Positions 44,941 to 55,200 of a DNA stretch of 64,000 nt are shown here, piece after piece. The position numbers were made by a program, and so were the translations under genes. This DNA is from Bacteroidota bacterium (GTDB lineage Bacteria; Bacteroidota; Bacteroidia; Sphingobacteriales; Sphingobacteriaceae): positions 62,001-126,000 of the forward strand of contig JAFDZM010000045.1 in NCBI GenBank assembly GCA_018266915.1. Direction: 5' to 3'. How positions within the stretch are numbered: position 1 is the first letter of the stretch; the number at the start of each line of letters is the position of its first letter. Under the pieces are notes generated by a model that saw only the letters and a program-made list of their open reading frames with translations, was not told the DNA's origin and ran no database searches.

Positions 44941-47900
44941 GTGAAAAAACAATTCAAGTATTCGGTTGCAGCCTTATTACTACTCATATTATCAATAAAT
45001 GCTAGCGCACAGGCGCCTAACATTTCCTATAGCCCTTCAACCAATTCATACACAGTGGGTACAGCAATAACAGCCTTAACTCCATCCAATTCTGGTGGAG
45101 GGGCAGTAGCATCTTTTGGTTATAGTGCTGCTACAGCATTTGGAACAGGTTATAGCGGCCCCTCAAATTTAAATGTAGATGCATCCGGGAATGTTTATGT
45201 CCCGGATTACAACAATAATACAGTTAGAGAATATACTTCTGCCGGAACATTAGTTACTGCAACATTCGGCAGTGGACATAATAATCCCGAAACAATAGTT
45301 GCTGATGCGTCCGGTAATATTTATGTGTTGAATTCAGGGGGGAATAACATTACTAAATTCAGTTCAGCCGGGGCCTCCCTCGGAACTTTCGCTTCAGGGT
45401 TCAACTCTCCTTACGGTATGGCTATTGATTCTTCAGGCAACATTTATGTAGCCGACTACGGTAATAACAGAGTTAAAAAATATAATAGCAGCGGTACGCT
45501 GCAGCTTACAATTACATCTAATATTAGCGGTCCCAGCAACGTAGCTATTGATGCTTCCGGAAATGTTTTTGTATTAAACTTATCAGCAAGGAATGTAACA
45601 AAATATAATTCGTCAGGCACATATCAATCTACCTTCAAAAGCGGGCTGTCTAATACATCGTTTGGGTTTTGGGTAGATGGTGCAAATAATGTATATATCG
45701 GAGATAGTGGGAATAATAAAGTAACCATTTATGGCCCAACGGGCACCACCCTGACTACCATAACAGTTACTGATCCGGAAGGTATTGTAACCGATACGAA
45801 AGGCAATCTATATATTGCTTCTTACTCTGGCAATGCGGTGTATAAATACACCCTTACCGGGGGGTATTTCATAAGCCCTCAATTGCCGCCAGGTTTAAGT
45901 TTTAGCAATAGCACCGGTGTTATAAGCGGCACTCCTACCACCTCATTTTCTCCTACCACGTACACCATAACAGCCTACAATGCAAGCGGCAGCGGAAGCA
46001 CTACTATCAGCCTGGAATGCAGGCAGACATTATACTGGACAGGTGCAAGCAATACTAATTGGGCGACTGCAGGAAACTGGAGTACAGGAGTTGCTCCGAT
46101 TGCTAACGACGATGTAGAAATTGGCACACATGGTTATACAAGGCCCAGGGAACCTTCAATCACTGCGGGAAATGTTACCGTACGCTCCATTACCTTTGGT
46201 TCGGTTCACTCTGGAACTTTAACGCTTAAAACGAATATTACATTAACTATAAATAATAATCTAACTGTTAATGCCGGTGCAACCGGGACTATTACAGGCG
46301 GATCAGCAACAACATCAGTAGTTGATATGTCTCCCGGAGCAGGAGTGAATATTGGTTCAGGCGCCCTGGTGTTGACATCCCCGCTAAATTTCAATTTAAT
46401 GTCTGATGCTACCGGGGATGCTTACATAGGCCAGATTACTACAGGCTCCATTTCGGGTACGGCTGCAAGCTCAGTTAACGTACAACGATATTTATCAGGC
46501 GGAAGCATTACTAACCGTGGATACAGGCTATTATCTTCTCCGGTTTACAACGGTACTGATACACACAGCAATAAAGTTTACAGCATAAATTATCTTAAAG
46601 ACTCAATATACCTTACTGCCACCACAACAAATGGGGGTTTTGACAACACATCTGCAGCTAACCCAACCCTATATTTATACCGCGAAAGCATTTTAAACCC
46701 CACCAATGCAACATTTACCAGTGGTAATTTCAGAGGTATCAACAACATCAACTCCGCACCAAGCTATACTCTTGATGTAGATGGCTCAGGTTTTTATATA
46801 CCAGAAGGCAATGGCTACCTATGCTTTTACCGGGGTAACCGCGCAAACGATATATTCACCAACGAAACCAAAACCACCTATGTACCGCAGCCAACTACTT
46901 TAAGTACCAGTGGTACTTTAAATACAGGTCAGGTACAGGCAAAGTTGTGGTATACACCAACTTCTACATCGTTAAGTTATACCAGCGCTGCCCCGGCTGC
47001 CGGAAGAGGATTTAACCTGATGGGCAACCCTTATGCAAGCGCTATAAACTGGGATACCTTCCAAACATCATCAACCACAACCGGAATTTATGGAACAAGT
47101 GGTGTTGTGGGTTCCACTATTTATGTATTGGATCCGGTAAGCAAAAACTTCGGTACTTACACAGCTAATTCAGGTGGTACAGGTACGCTTGGCGCTTCAA
47201 ACATTATATCAAGTGGCCAGGGCTTTTTTGTATTGGTTAGTAATACCGGCGGACAATTGTTTTTCAATGAATCAGCCAAAACGACTTCTCAAAATACCGG
47301 GACTAACCTGTTAATGGGCAAACCTGTTAGCATAGCCAATGTTCAATATCTGAAATTGCGCATGGCAAAAGACTCCATCAGCAAGGATGAAACCATGATC
47401 AAGTTTAACAATCAGGCCAGCACTAATTATAATCCGAATATAGATGCACTGTATAGACAAGGGTACGGCGCCGTAAGTATGTCAAACATCTCTGCTGATA
47501 ACCTGAACCTTGCTATACATAATCTGCCGCTTCCAAAATTACAAGCGCAGAATATTGGACTGAGCGTAAGCGCAAACGCCACCGGTATTTATAGCATATC
47601 GCTTAAAGATATTGTTTCGGTTCCCCGTCTTTTTGATGTTTGGCTGATGGACAATTATAAAAAAGATTCGCTGGATATGAGGCAAAACATTACCTACCAG
47701 TTTTATCTTGACAGAGCCGACACGTCAAGTTTTGGTAGCAGACGTTTTACTTTAGTTATCCGTCAAAACCCTGCCTATGCGTATCGCCTGTTAAGCTTTA
47801 ATGCGACTAAGGTACCTGAAGCACGCCAGGTACAAGTAGTTTGGAATACCACAAATGAAGAAAATTATACCAATTTTACTGTAGAGCGCAGTACAGATAA

Positions 47901-48339
47901 TGGCACCACCTTTAGTGTACTTGGTAGCGTTGACGCAACAGGAGCCGGAAAATATAGTTTTATTGACCAAAATCCTTCATTGGGCACAAATCTGTACCGC
48001 CTGAAACAGGAAGATATCAATAATACGCTCAGCTATTCTAAAATAGTAACTATTCAATACGCTAATACAAACAACAATCTTGCAGGTAATAATCTGAGCA
48101 TATTCCCTAACCCGGTTAGCAACAATATTAACCTGGCGATTAGTACTCAAAATAATACGGCCAGTTTATACAGCATCAAGTTTATGAGCACCTCCGGCCG
48201 CCTGGTAAAAGAAGCAACAACATCACAGCCAAGCTGGCAGGGAACTACCGAAAACCTGCAGCCAGGAACTTATATTATCCAGGTATTTGATAATAAAACA
48301 CAGAACCTGGTTGGCGAAAATAAATTTGTCAAATTGTAA
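44941..48339 (+). CDS. Giant T9SS-secreted protein with one NHL propeller (paralog 3)
   Basis: 1132 aa, GTG start. Signal peptide to ASAQ (about residue 24), an opening ISYSPSTNSYT strand, one NHL propeller (about 55-300) with blades such as DSSGNIYVADYGNNRVKKY and DASGNVFVLN, an He_PIG domain (about 305-360, LPPGLSFSNSTGVISGTP), the GNWS module (WTGASNTNWATAGNWS, about 364) and the shared C-terminal region from about 487: VQRYLSGG, YSINYLK, GNPYASAINWD, SGQGFFV, FNESAKT, sorting domain ending KFVKL. Single-module counterpart of paralog 2. Own terminator after the stop. Confidence 0.88.
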   Translation: MKKQFKYSVAALLLLILSINASAQAPNISYSPSTNSYTVGTAITALTPSNSGGGAVASFGYSAATAFGTGYSGPSNLNVDASGNVYVPDYNNNTVREYTSAGTLVTATFGSGHNNPETIVADASGNIYVLNSGGNNITKFSSAGASLGTFASGFNSPYGMAIDSSGNIYVADYGNNRVKKYNSSGTLQLTITSNISGPSNVAIDASGNVFVLNLSARNVTKYNSSGTYQSTFKSGLSNTSFGFWVDGANNVYIGDSGNNKVTIYGPTGTTLTTITVTDPEGIVTDTKGNLYIASYSGNAVYKYTLTGGYFISPQLPPGLSFSNSTGVISGTPTTSFSPTTYTITAYNASGSGSTTISLECRQTLYWTGASNTNWATAGNWSTGVAPIANDDVEIGTHGYTRPREPSITAGNVTVRSITFGSVHSGTLTLKTNITLTINNNLTVNAGATGTITGGSATTSVVDMSPGAGVNIGSGALVLTSPLNFNLMSDATGDAYIGQITTGSISGTAASSVNVQRYLSGGSITNRGYRLLSSPVYNGTDTHSNKVYSINYLKDSIYLTATTTNGGFDNTSAANPTLYLYRESILNPTNATFTSGNFRGINNINSAPSYTLDVDGSGFYIPEGNGYLCFYRGNRANDIFTNETKTTYVPQPTTLSTSGTLNTGQVQAKLWYTPTSTSLSYTSAAPAAGRGFNLMGNPYASAINWDTFQTSSTTTGIYGTSGVVGSTIYVLDPVSKNFGTYTANSGGTGTLGASNIISSGQGFFVLVSNTGGQLFFNESAKTTSQNTGTNLLMGKPVSIANVQYLKLRMAKDSISKDETMIKFNNQASTNYNPNIDALYRQGYGAVSMSNISADNLNLAIHNLPLPKLQAQNIGLSVSANATGIYSISLKDIVSVPRLFDVWLMDNYKKDSLDMRQNITYQFYLDRADTSSFGSRRFTLVIRQNPAYAYRLLSFNATKVPEARQVQVVWNTTNEENYTNFTVERSTDNGTTFSVLGSVDATGAGKYSFIDQNPSLGTNLYRLKQEDINNTLSYSKIVTIQYANTNNNLAGNNLSIFPNPVSNNINLAISTQNNTASLYSIKFMSTSGRLVKEATTSQPSWQGTTENLQPGTYIIQVFDNKTQNLVGENKFVKL

Positions 48340-48371
48340 AATTTAAGCAACTCCCCTCCACTTCAAGTATA

Positions 48372-48410
48372 GATAATAGCCTCGTGAAAATGAGGTTATT
48401 ATCATTTGTT
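48372..48410 (+). terminator. Terminator of paralog 3
   Basis: A 12-bp stem GATAATAGCCTC (48372-48383) with GAGGTTATTATC (48392-48403), one G-T pair and an 8-nt loop, followed by ATTTGTT. The U-tract is short. Confidence 0.7.
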
Positions 48411-48529
48411 AGCATTATTTTTTTTCTTATTGATTAACAAAATTGGCCTAAAACTGGTGAAATGGCTCTAAAATACCGTGTAAACACGGTATAACTTTTC
48501 TCAAAACGAAACGTAAAGTTATATTATTA

Positions 48530-48586
48530 GGTAACTATATTGTAAGTTTTGCGTTACAACGGATATAGAACGTTCTTTTAGTTACC
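48530..48586. promoter_or_regulatory. Nested inverted repeats upstream of paralog 4
   Basis: Outer arms GGTAACT (48530-48536) and AGTTACC (48580-48586); inner arms TTGTAA (48540-48545) and TTACAA (48554-48559). Both pairs are perfect. They lie 20-75 bp before the ATG. The inner right arm is part of GTTACAAC, also found before paralogs 1 and 3. Confidence 0.35.
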
Positions 48587-48606
48587 AGATTAAAATAGCC
48601 GTTCCT

Positions 48607-51600
48607 ATGAAACCATTTTACAAGATCACTTTCGTTGCCTGCATTTTGCAGTGTTTTTTACTAAGAATCAACGCTGCTACGATTGATTGGAAAGGTACAA
48701 CCAACTCCGATTGGGGTACCGGGAGTAACTGGAGTTCAGGAACGGTGCCTGCTTCCGGCGATGCTGTTCAGATAGGGGTCGTTTCATTTACCAATCAGCC
48801 AACTTTGAACTCAGGAACAACTACGACTATCGCAAGTCTTACTTTTGGGGTAACAAAAAACATTACGCTCACGGTAAATAGCGGATATACACTTGCGGTA
48901 ACGGGCAGCATTAATCAAAATCCCAGCAGTGCACTTTTACAAGGTTCCGGCACCTTGACTACAACATTGGCAGGGGCCGGGTCAATAACCTGTGCCTCAT
49001 TCAATGTGGGCAATAGCACCACATTTCTGTCAGTTTTCACTACTAACAACCTGTATGTGGTTTCAACTATCTCCAGTTTGCATATTTCAGGGAATGTCGC
49101 AGTTAATTCTACTACTTATGGGGTTCTCTTTGCGGGGTTCGCCTATAATAATGCTACTTTTTCATTGCAGGGTGGGACTACTATTGTTGATGGCACTATT
49201 CTAACCGCCAATACAAACAGCGGACTTTTACCAACTACTTTTGCAACACCCATCTTTAGCGTTGATATACCTCCAGGCTCAGCTTTGAGCCCAGTTTTAC
49301 AGCTTACCAACGCCGCAGCAATCAATACATCAAGCGTAGCCGGAACAATTGACTTTTATAATAACACGGGGGGTACCGGCACAAGCACGGTTTACTATAA
49401 TGGAACAGGTAACCAGGAGGTTTATACTACTTCAACAGCCGCATTAAATACGAGCCCCACTTTATATCAAAACCTGATCTTTGCCGGTTCGCTTACTAAA
49501 AAAACAGATGCAGGAAATGTTACTGTAAGTGGTGATATGACGCTTGCTGCATCAAGTACCGAAACAGTTGATTTTGCTACAAACAGCACGGTAGTTACTG
49601 TAGGAGGCAATTTTACCTCGAACAGTGGTACAACACTTAACCAGGGAGGTACAGGTACGATGACTATTACCGGCACATCGAGCAATGGAGGCACACTGAA
49701 CCAAACCGGGAGCGGCAATATTACCTTTACTGGTTCACTAACTAACGTAGCTTCAACCAGTATTATATCACAAACAAGCAGCGGTGCCATAACAGCATCA
49801 GCAGGTGTCACCAACTCGGGCATTATCAGCCAGGGAAGCAGCGCCACAGGAGGCATGACCATTACCGGAACTTTTAACAATATTGACTCCCTGAAACAAA
49901 CCGGTGGAGCAATTACTGTAAATGGACCTCTTACAAATTCGGGAAAGCTAATCCTCGGTACCGCCAACCTTACAATAAGTGGTAATTATACCAACAGCGG
50001 CACTTATAGCCAAAGTACTGGTACAACCTTATTCAATGGCTCATCAGCCGAAACCTTACAGGATGCCAGCAGTGCGGGCACAAACTTTAATAACGTGAGC
50101 TTTAGCGGCGCAGGTGGTAAAACCATGTCATCCGGGGCATTCTCGGTATCCAGTACATCCGTTTTAACTATGATTGGCAACAGCACGCTTGCAGCAGGCG
50201 GAAACCTCACCCTAAAATCTGACACACTTGGCTCAGCAACAGTGGCCGCTTTATCGGGCGCAAAAATTACCGGGAATGTCAATGTACAGCGGTTTATGTC
50301 AGGTGGGACCGTATCACGTCGTGGTTATAGGCTAATGTCATCTCCGGTTAACCTGGGAGGAAGCAACAGCGGTATCTATAGTATCAATTATATTATCAAT
50401 TCAGCTGTTCTTACAGGTACCAACGGCACATCAGGTGGTTTTGATAAAGCAGGCAATCCTACACTATACCTATTCCGCGAAAATATTGCCCCGATGTATA
50501 CTACTTTCCTCAATAGTGCCTTCAGGGGGATTAACAACATTTCTACCACACCGCTTTATGGTATGGATGATTCGACTTATCCAACTGCCAATATACCGGT
50601 CGGCAATGGTTATCTCTTCTTCTTTAGGGGAGACCGCGATGCGGCCTCACTTTCTACCGAAACAACACCTGGCTATGTACCCGTACATGTTACATTAACA
50701 GCCACCGGAACCTTAAACGCCGATTCTGTTACCGTAATGGACTGGTATACACCATCATCTTCTACTCTTGGTTACACTAACACCACAGGCAACAGTACCG
50801 TGCAGGGATACAACCTGGTAGGCAATCCTTTTGCCAGCTCAATTGACTGGGATAAATTTCAAACCAGCTCTGCTACAGGAATTTATGGACATAGCTTATT
50901 AAGCACTATGTATGTTTTGGACGAGGTAACCAAAACTTACGGTTCCTACATAGCGGGTTCCGGAGGTGTGGGCAGTCAGGCATTTGTGAGCAACGTAATA
51001 GCCAGCGGGCAGGGCTTCTTTGTCAAGGCAACATGCTCATGCGCTAAATTAACCTTTTACGAATCAGCTAAAACGAACGCTTTACCAGTTAACACCAAAT
51101 TGCTGATGGGTACCAGCCTGATCGCCATCAATAATCAATATTTTAGGATACAGCTAACCGGCAGCGATTCAACCATAAGTGAACAGACCCTGATCCGGTT
51201 TAAAGATCAGGCGCCATTAACCTATACAGATGATGTGGATGCACTTTATAAGGTTGGACCTGGAGGTGCAAGCTTATCAACCCAATCACAGGATAATTTT
51301 ACCCTCTGTATTAACACTATTCCGCTACCCAAGGATAAAAGTGAAGTCATCAAACTAAATGTAAATGCGACAAGCGGGGGTTTATATACGATACGCTTGC
51401 GGGATTTGACGGCAATTCCTCAATTATATGATATATGGTTGATGGACGCTTACCAAAAGGATTCATTGGATATGCGTCAAAATAAAATCTATAGCTTCAA
51501 TATCAATAAAAGTGACACCACAAGCTTTGGAAGCAACAGGTTTACACTGGTGATTCGCCAAAACCCGGCTTATGCCTATCAATTACTAAATTTTTCAGCT

Positions 51601-52137
51601 AATAAGGTAACGGGAACTAAACGCGAGGTCCAGGTAGCCTGGTCAGCAGTAAATGAGGGAAATTACACCGCTTTTACTGTTGAACGCAGTACCGATAACG
51701 GAAGTACTTACCAGGTACTTGATGGTGTAAAAGCGGCAGGACAAGGCTCTTACGGTTACCTGGATAACAGCCCGGTTATAGGGACCAACCTTTACAGGCT
51801 TAAGCAGCAAGACATTAATAATGCCATTTCTTATTCTAAAGTAGTTACCATTCAATATTCAGAACTTAGTGGTAACGAATTGGGGAATAATATCAACATA
51901 TACCCCAATCCCGTCAACAATAATATCAGCCTTAAGATAGCTGCCACCTCCCCAGCTCCTGAAACTTACGACATAAAAGTAATCAATACTTCAGGCCTTA
52001 TCATCCAGCAAAAAACAGCTTCAGGAACACTCTGGCAAGGAAATACAACCGATTTACAGCCGGGAACCTATATTCTAAGAGTATTTAACCACGACACACA
52101 AAATCTTATTGGCGAAAGCAAGTTTGTGAAACTGTAA
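48607..52137 (+). CDS. Giant T9SS-secreted protein with GNWS and beta-repeat region, no propeller (paralog 4)
   Basis: 1176 aa, the only one of the five with an ATG start. Signal peptide to about residue 22 (NAATIDW begins the mature part). The GNWS module follows at once (WKGTTNSDWGTGSNWSSG, about 26), then about 400 residues of Gly/Thr/Ser/Asn-rich short strands (TLNQGGTGTMTITGTSSNGG style), probably a beta-helix or stacked beta repeats. The shared C-terminal region runs from about 537 with VQRFMSGG, NPTLYLFRENI, GNPFASSIDWDKF, SGQGFFV, FTVERSTDNG and sorting domain ending KFVKL. It lacks the NHL or MBG modules of its neighbours. Only 121 bp separate it from paralog 5, with no terminator. 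Confidence 0.87.
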   Translation: MKPFYKITFVACILQCFLLRINAATIDWKGTTNSDWGTGSNWSSGTVPASGDAVQIGVVSFTNQPTLNSGTTTTIASLTFGVTKNITLTVNSGYTLAVTGSINQNPSSALLQGSGTLTTTLAGAGSITCASFNVGNSTTFLSVFTTNNLYVVSTISSLHISGNVAVNSTTYGVLFAGFAYNNATFSLQGGTTIVDGTILTANTNSGLLPTTFATPIFSVDIPPGSALSPVLQLTNAAAINTSSVAGTIDFYNNTGGTGTSTVYYNGTGNQEVYTTSTAALNTSPTLYQNLIFAGSLTKKTDAGNVTVSGDMTLAASSTETVDFATNSTVVTVGGNFTSNSGTTLNQGGTGTMTITGTSSNGGTLNQTGSGNITFTGSLTNVASTSIISQTSSGAITASAGVTNSGIISQGSSATGGMTITGTFNNIDSLKQTGGAITVNGPLTNSGKLILGTANLTISGNYTNSGTYSQSTGTTLFNGSSAETLQDASSAGTNFNNVSFSGAGGKTMSSGAFSVSSTSVLTMIGNSTLAAGGNLTLKSDTLGSATVAALSGAKITGNVNVQRFMSGGTVSRRGYRLMSSPVNLGGSNSGIYSINYIINSAVLTGTNGTSGGFDKAGNPTLYLFRENIAPMYTTFLNSAFRGINNISTTPLYGMDDSTYPTANIPVGNGYLFFFRGDRDAASLSTETTPGYVPVHVTLTATGTLNADSVTVMDWYTPSSSTLGYTNTTGNSTVQGYNLVGNPFASSIDWDKFQTSSATGIYGHSLLSTMYVLDEVTKTYGSYIAGSGGVGSQAFVSNVIASGQGFFVKATCSCAKLTFYESAKTNALPVNTKLLMGTSLIAINNQYFRIQLTGSDSTISEQTLIRFKDQAPLTYTDDVDALYKVGPGGASLSTQSQDNFTLCINTIPLPKDKSEVIKLNVNATSGGLYTIRLRDLTAIPQLYDIWLMDAYQKDSLDMRQNKIYSFNINKSDTTSFGSNRFTLVIRQNPAYAYQLLNFSANKVTGTKREVQVAWSAVNEGNYTAFTVERSTDNGSTYQVLDGVKAAGQGSYGYLDNSPVIGTNLYRLKQQDINNAISYSKVVTIQYSELSGNELGNNINIYPNPVNNNISLKIAATSPAPETYDIKVINTSGLIIQQKTASGTLWQGNTTDLQPGTYILRVFNHDTQNLIGESKFVKL

Positions 52138-52258
52138 TAAAGTTTCAGGCAATTTATTTCTCATAAATTAATATGGCATAAGGTTTGTCTTAAAACTTTG
52201 GGGGGCAATGTACTTACCACATTTCCCATAAGTTGTTAAGAATTAAATCTATCCGAAA

Positions 52259-55200
52259 TTGAAACAGTTACTACATACCCTGGTCGTCCTGGTTTTACTA
52301 AGTAGCTTCGCGAAAGCCCAGCTTCCCAATATCGCCTACTCTTCGTCATCCGCAACGCTATCAGTTGGAAGTCCTTTTAGTGCGATTATTACCAATTCAG
52401 GAGGCACTGTTCCTGCTACTGTTTACGGGCAGGTGACTACACTTGCGGGAAGTACGTCCGGCATAGCCGCGCATTATGATGCTACTGGTACCAACGCACG
52501 TTTCCACGATATGGAAGCAGTGACGGGTGACGCTAACGGAAATATTTACGTTGCCGAATATTATAACAACGATATCCGTAAGATCACTTCGGCTGGCGTT
52601 GTAACTACCATTGCAGGTAGTTTAACAGGTGCAGGTGGCAACCATGATGGAATTGGTAATGCAGCATTATTTAACGGCCCGGATGGTATCGTAATTGACG
52701 GAGCAGGAACAACTTTATACATAAGTGATTATGGCAATAACTCTATAAGGAAAATGGACCTGAGCACAGGCGCTGTAACTACATGGGTAACATTAGTATC
52801 AGGTGCTTCAGGTTTAAGCTTTGACAGCTCAGGCAATTTAATTTGTGCCGAACAGGATGCTAATCAAATTCAGAGTATTACTCCTGGGGGTGTTGTAACC
52901 ACCATTGCTGGTAATAACACTCCTCAATATATAAACGGGACAGGCTCTGCTGCCCGTTTTTATATGCCGAATGACGTACAGGTAGATGTATCCAATAATG
53001 ATGTATATGTAGCTGACTATTTGAACAATGCCATAAGAAAAGTGACATCTGCAGGGGTAACAACGACATTTGCCGGCACTACAGATTACCAATATACCAC
53101 ACCTGAATCTGTAACCTATACAGATGGCGTAGGTACGGCAGCACGCTTTAACAACCCCACCGGTGTGGCAATGCTTGGTAATGTTGTTTATGTTGGCGAC
53201 CTTTTAAACTTTTGTTTAAGAAGTATATTACCAAACCAAACTGTGGCAACAGTAGCAGGCAGCCCCTCTCAATATGGCTGGGCCGATGGTACAGGCACAA
53301 CAGCGAAATTCGGTCACCCGGTAGATTTGTGGATCGATAATACTGGTACAGGCTATGTGATTGACGGTGCAATGAACAATATCAGGAAAGTTGTACTTAC
53401 CGGTTATACCATTACTCCTTCAGCACTTCCTGCCGGTTTAACTTTTGATTCTACATCTGGAAAAATCAGCGGTACACCAACCGCAGGGTTCTTACCAACA
53501 ACTTATACAATTTCCGGGTTCAACACCTCTGGGGTTTCAACTACAACTATTACTTTATCTTGCCTTAACAACTGGCTTGGCAGCACTTCAGGCGACTGGA
53601 ATACCCCCGGCAACTGGAGTGCAGGTCACGTGCCTGTAAGTGGAGAAACCATCCAAATCGGTGTAGCTGCTTATGCCGGCGGTGCTTATCAGCCGACAAT
53701 CAGCAGCAGCGTTTCGGTTAGCTCAATTCAATTCGGAGCAAACAATACTCCTGTTTTGACTATCAATTCAGGTCAAACTTTAACAGTATCATCCGGCATT
53801 CAGGGCAATACATCATGTTCAGCAACTATCGCCGGGCCAGGTGGTCTTAGTTTGGGAGGAAGCTCTGTAATTAATGCTACCGGCTCTATCACTGCTTCAT
53901 CAAACCTCGTGATTACACTGTCTGCATCATCAACATTAACAAACAACGGCACATTCACACTCGCATCTGATGCGAACGGATCGGCTTCAATAGCTGCTAT
54001 TCCTTCAACTTCAAGCGTTTCAGGAAACATTTCCGTACAACGCTATTTGAGCGGCGTACGTGGTTACAGATTGGTGACATCATCTGTATACAATGCTACT
54101 GCAAATGGCAACAATATCTACAGCATTAACTATTTACTTAATTCTACTTATATCACCGGGACAAACTTTGCAACTACAGCTACCAGTAAACCAGGCAACC
54201 CATCGTTATACCTTTATCGTGAAGATATTGCACCACTGGGAAGCTCTTTCCTGAATAGCAGTTTCAGGGGTATTTCTGATATCAGTGCTGCACCTAATTA
54301 CATGATCAATACCGATGGCGGTCCGTTTAATATTCCGGTTGCTAACGGTTACCTATGCTACTTCAGAGGAGTAATTGGTACAGCAACACCATATGTTTCA
54401 GGTTCACCGGCATCAGCAGGTGCAGTCACCTCTGTCGGAACTTTAAACCAGGGCACCATAACTTTTAAAGATTGGTTCACTCCTACTAATGGTAACTTGA
54501 GCTATACAGCTACCAGCCCTATAGGTACCATTGGTTTTAATTTAGTCGGCAACCCTTATCCAAGCTCAATCGACTGGGATAAATTTAGCCAGACCTCAAG
54601 CACCAACGGCATCTACGGTCCTAACGTAGCAACATATATCGAAATGCTTAACCCCACTACCGGTTCGTATGGTGTATACTATGCAGGTTCAGGCGCTGCA
54701 GGTCCGCTTAATACCAATGGCGCAAGTAACGTTATTCCAACTGGTGAAGGCTTTTTTGTGGTTGCCCTAAATACTTCTGCAACATTGACCTTTAATGAAA
54801 GCGCTAAAACTACCGCACAGGTTACCGGCGCAAGCCTGTTGATGAGCACAACAGCTCAAACCCGGGTAAATAACCAGTATTTGAAATTGCAGCTATCAAA
54901 AGACAGTATTCACAACGAAAATATTGTGATCCGTTTTAATGAAAATGCAAAAACAACATTTGATTTCGGTGCGGATGCACTTTATATAAGAGGCTTTGCA
55001 CCAGTAAGCTTGTCGAGTTCTTCAAGCGATCATGTTGCCCTGGCAATTAACCAACAACCATTGCCAAAACAAACTGCTACCAGGATCGGCTTAAACATAG
55101 CAGCTACAGCATCTGGTACTTATACCATGAGCTTGAAGTCACTGGCAGGTTTACCAAAATTATATGATATCTGGCTGATGGACAATTACAGAAAGGACTC

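Noticed and set aside
49467..50282. Minus-strand frames opposite paralog 4
   Set aside because: Val/Pro-rich translations typical of the antisense of Thr/Gly/Asn-rich repeats; the sense gene is clear.
52199..52207. G6 run before paralog 5 as a second slippage site
   Set aside because: Only six G and outside the coding region; several other G6 runs occur in the window without pattern.
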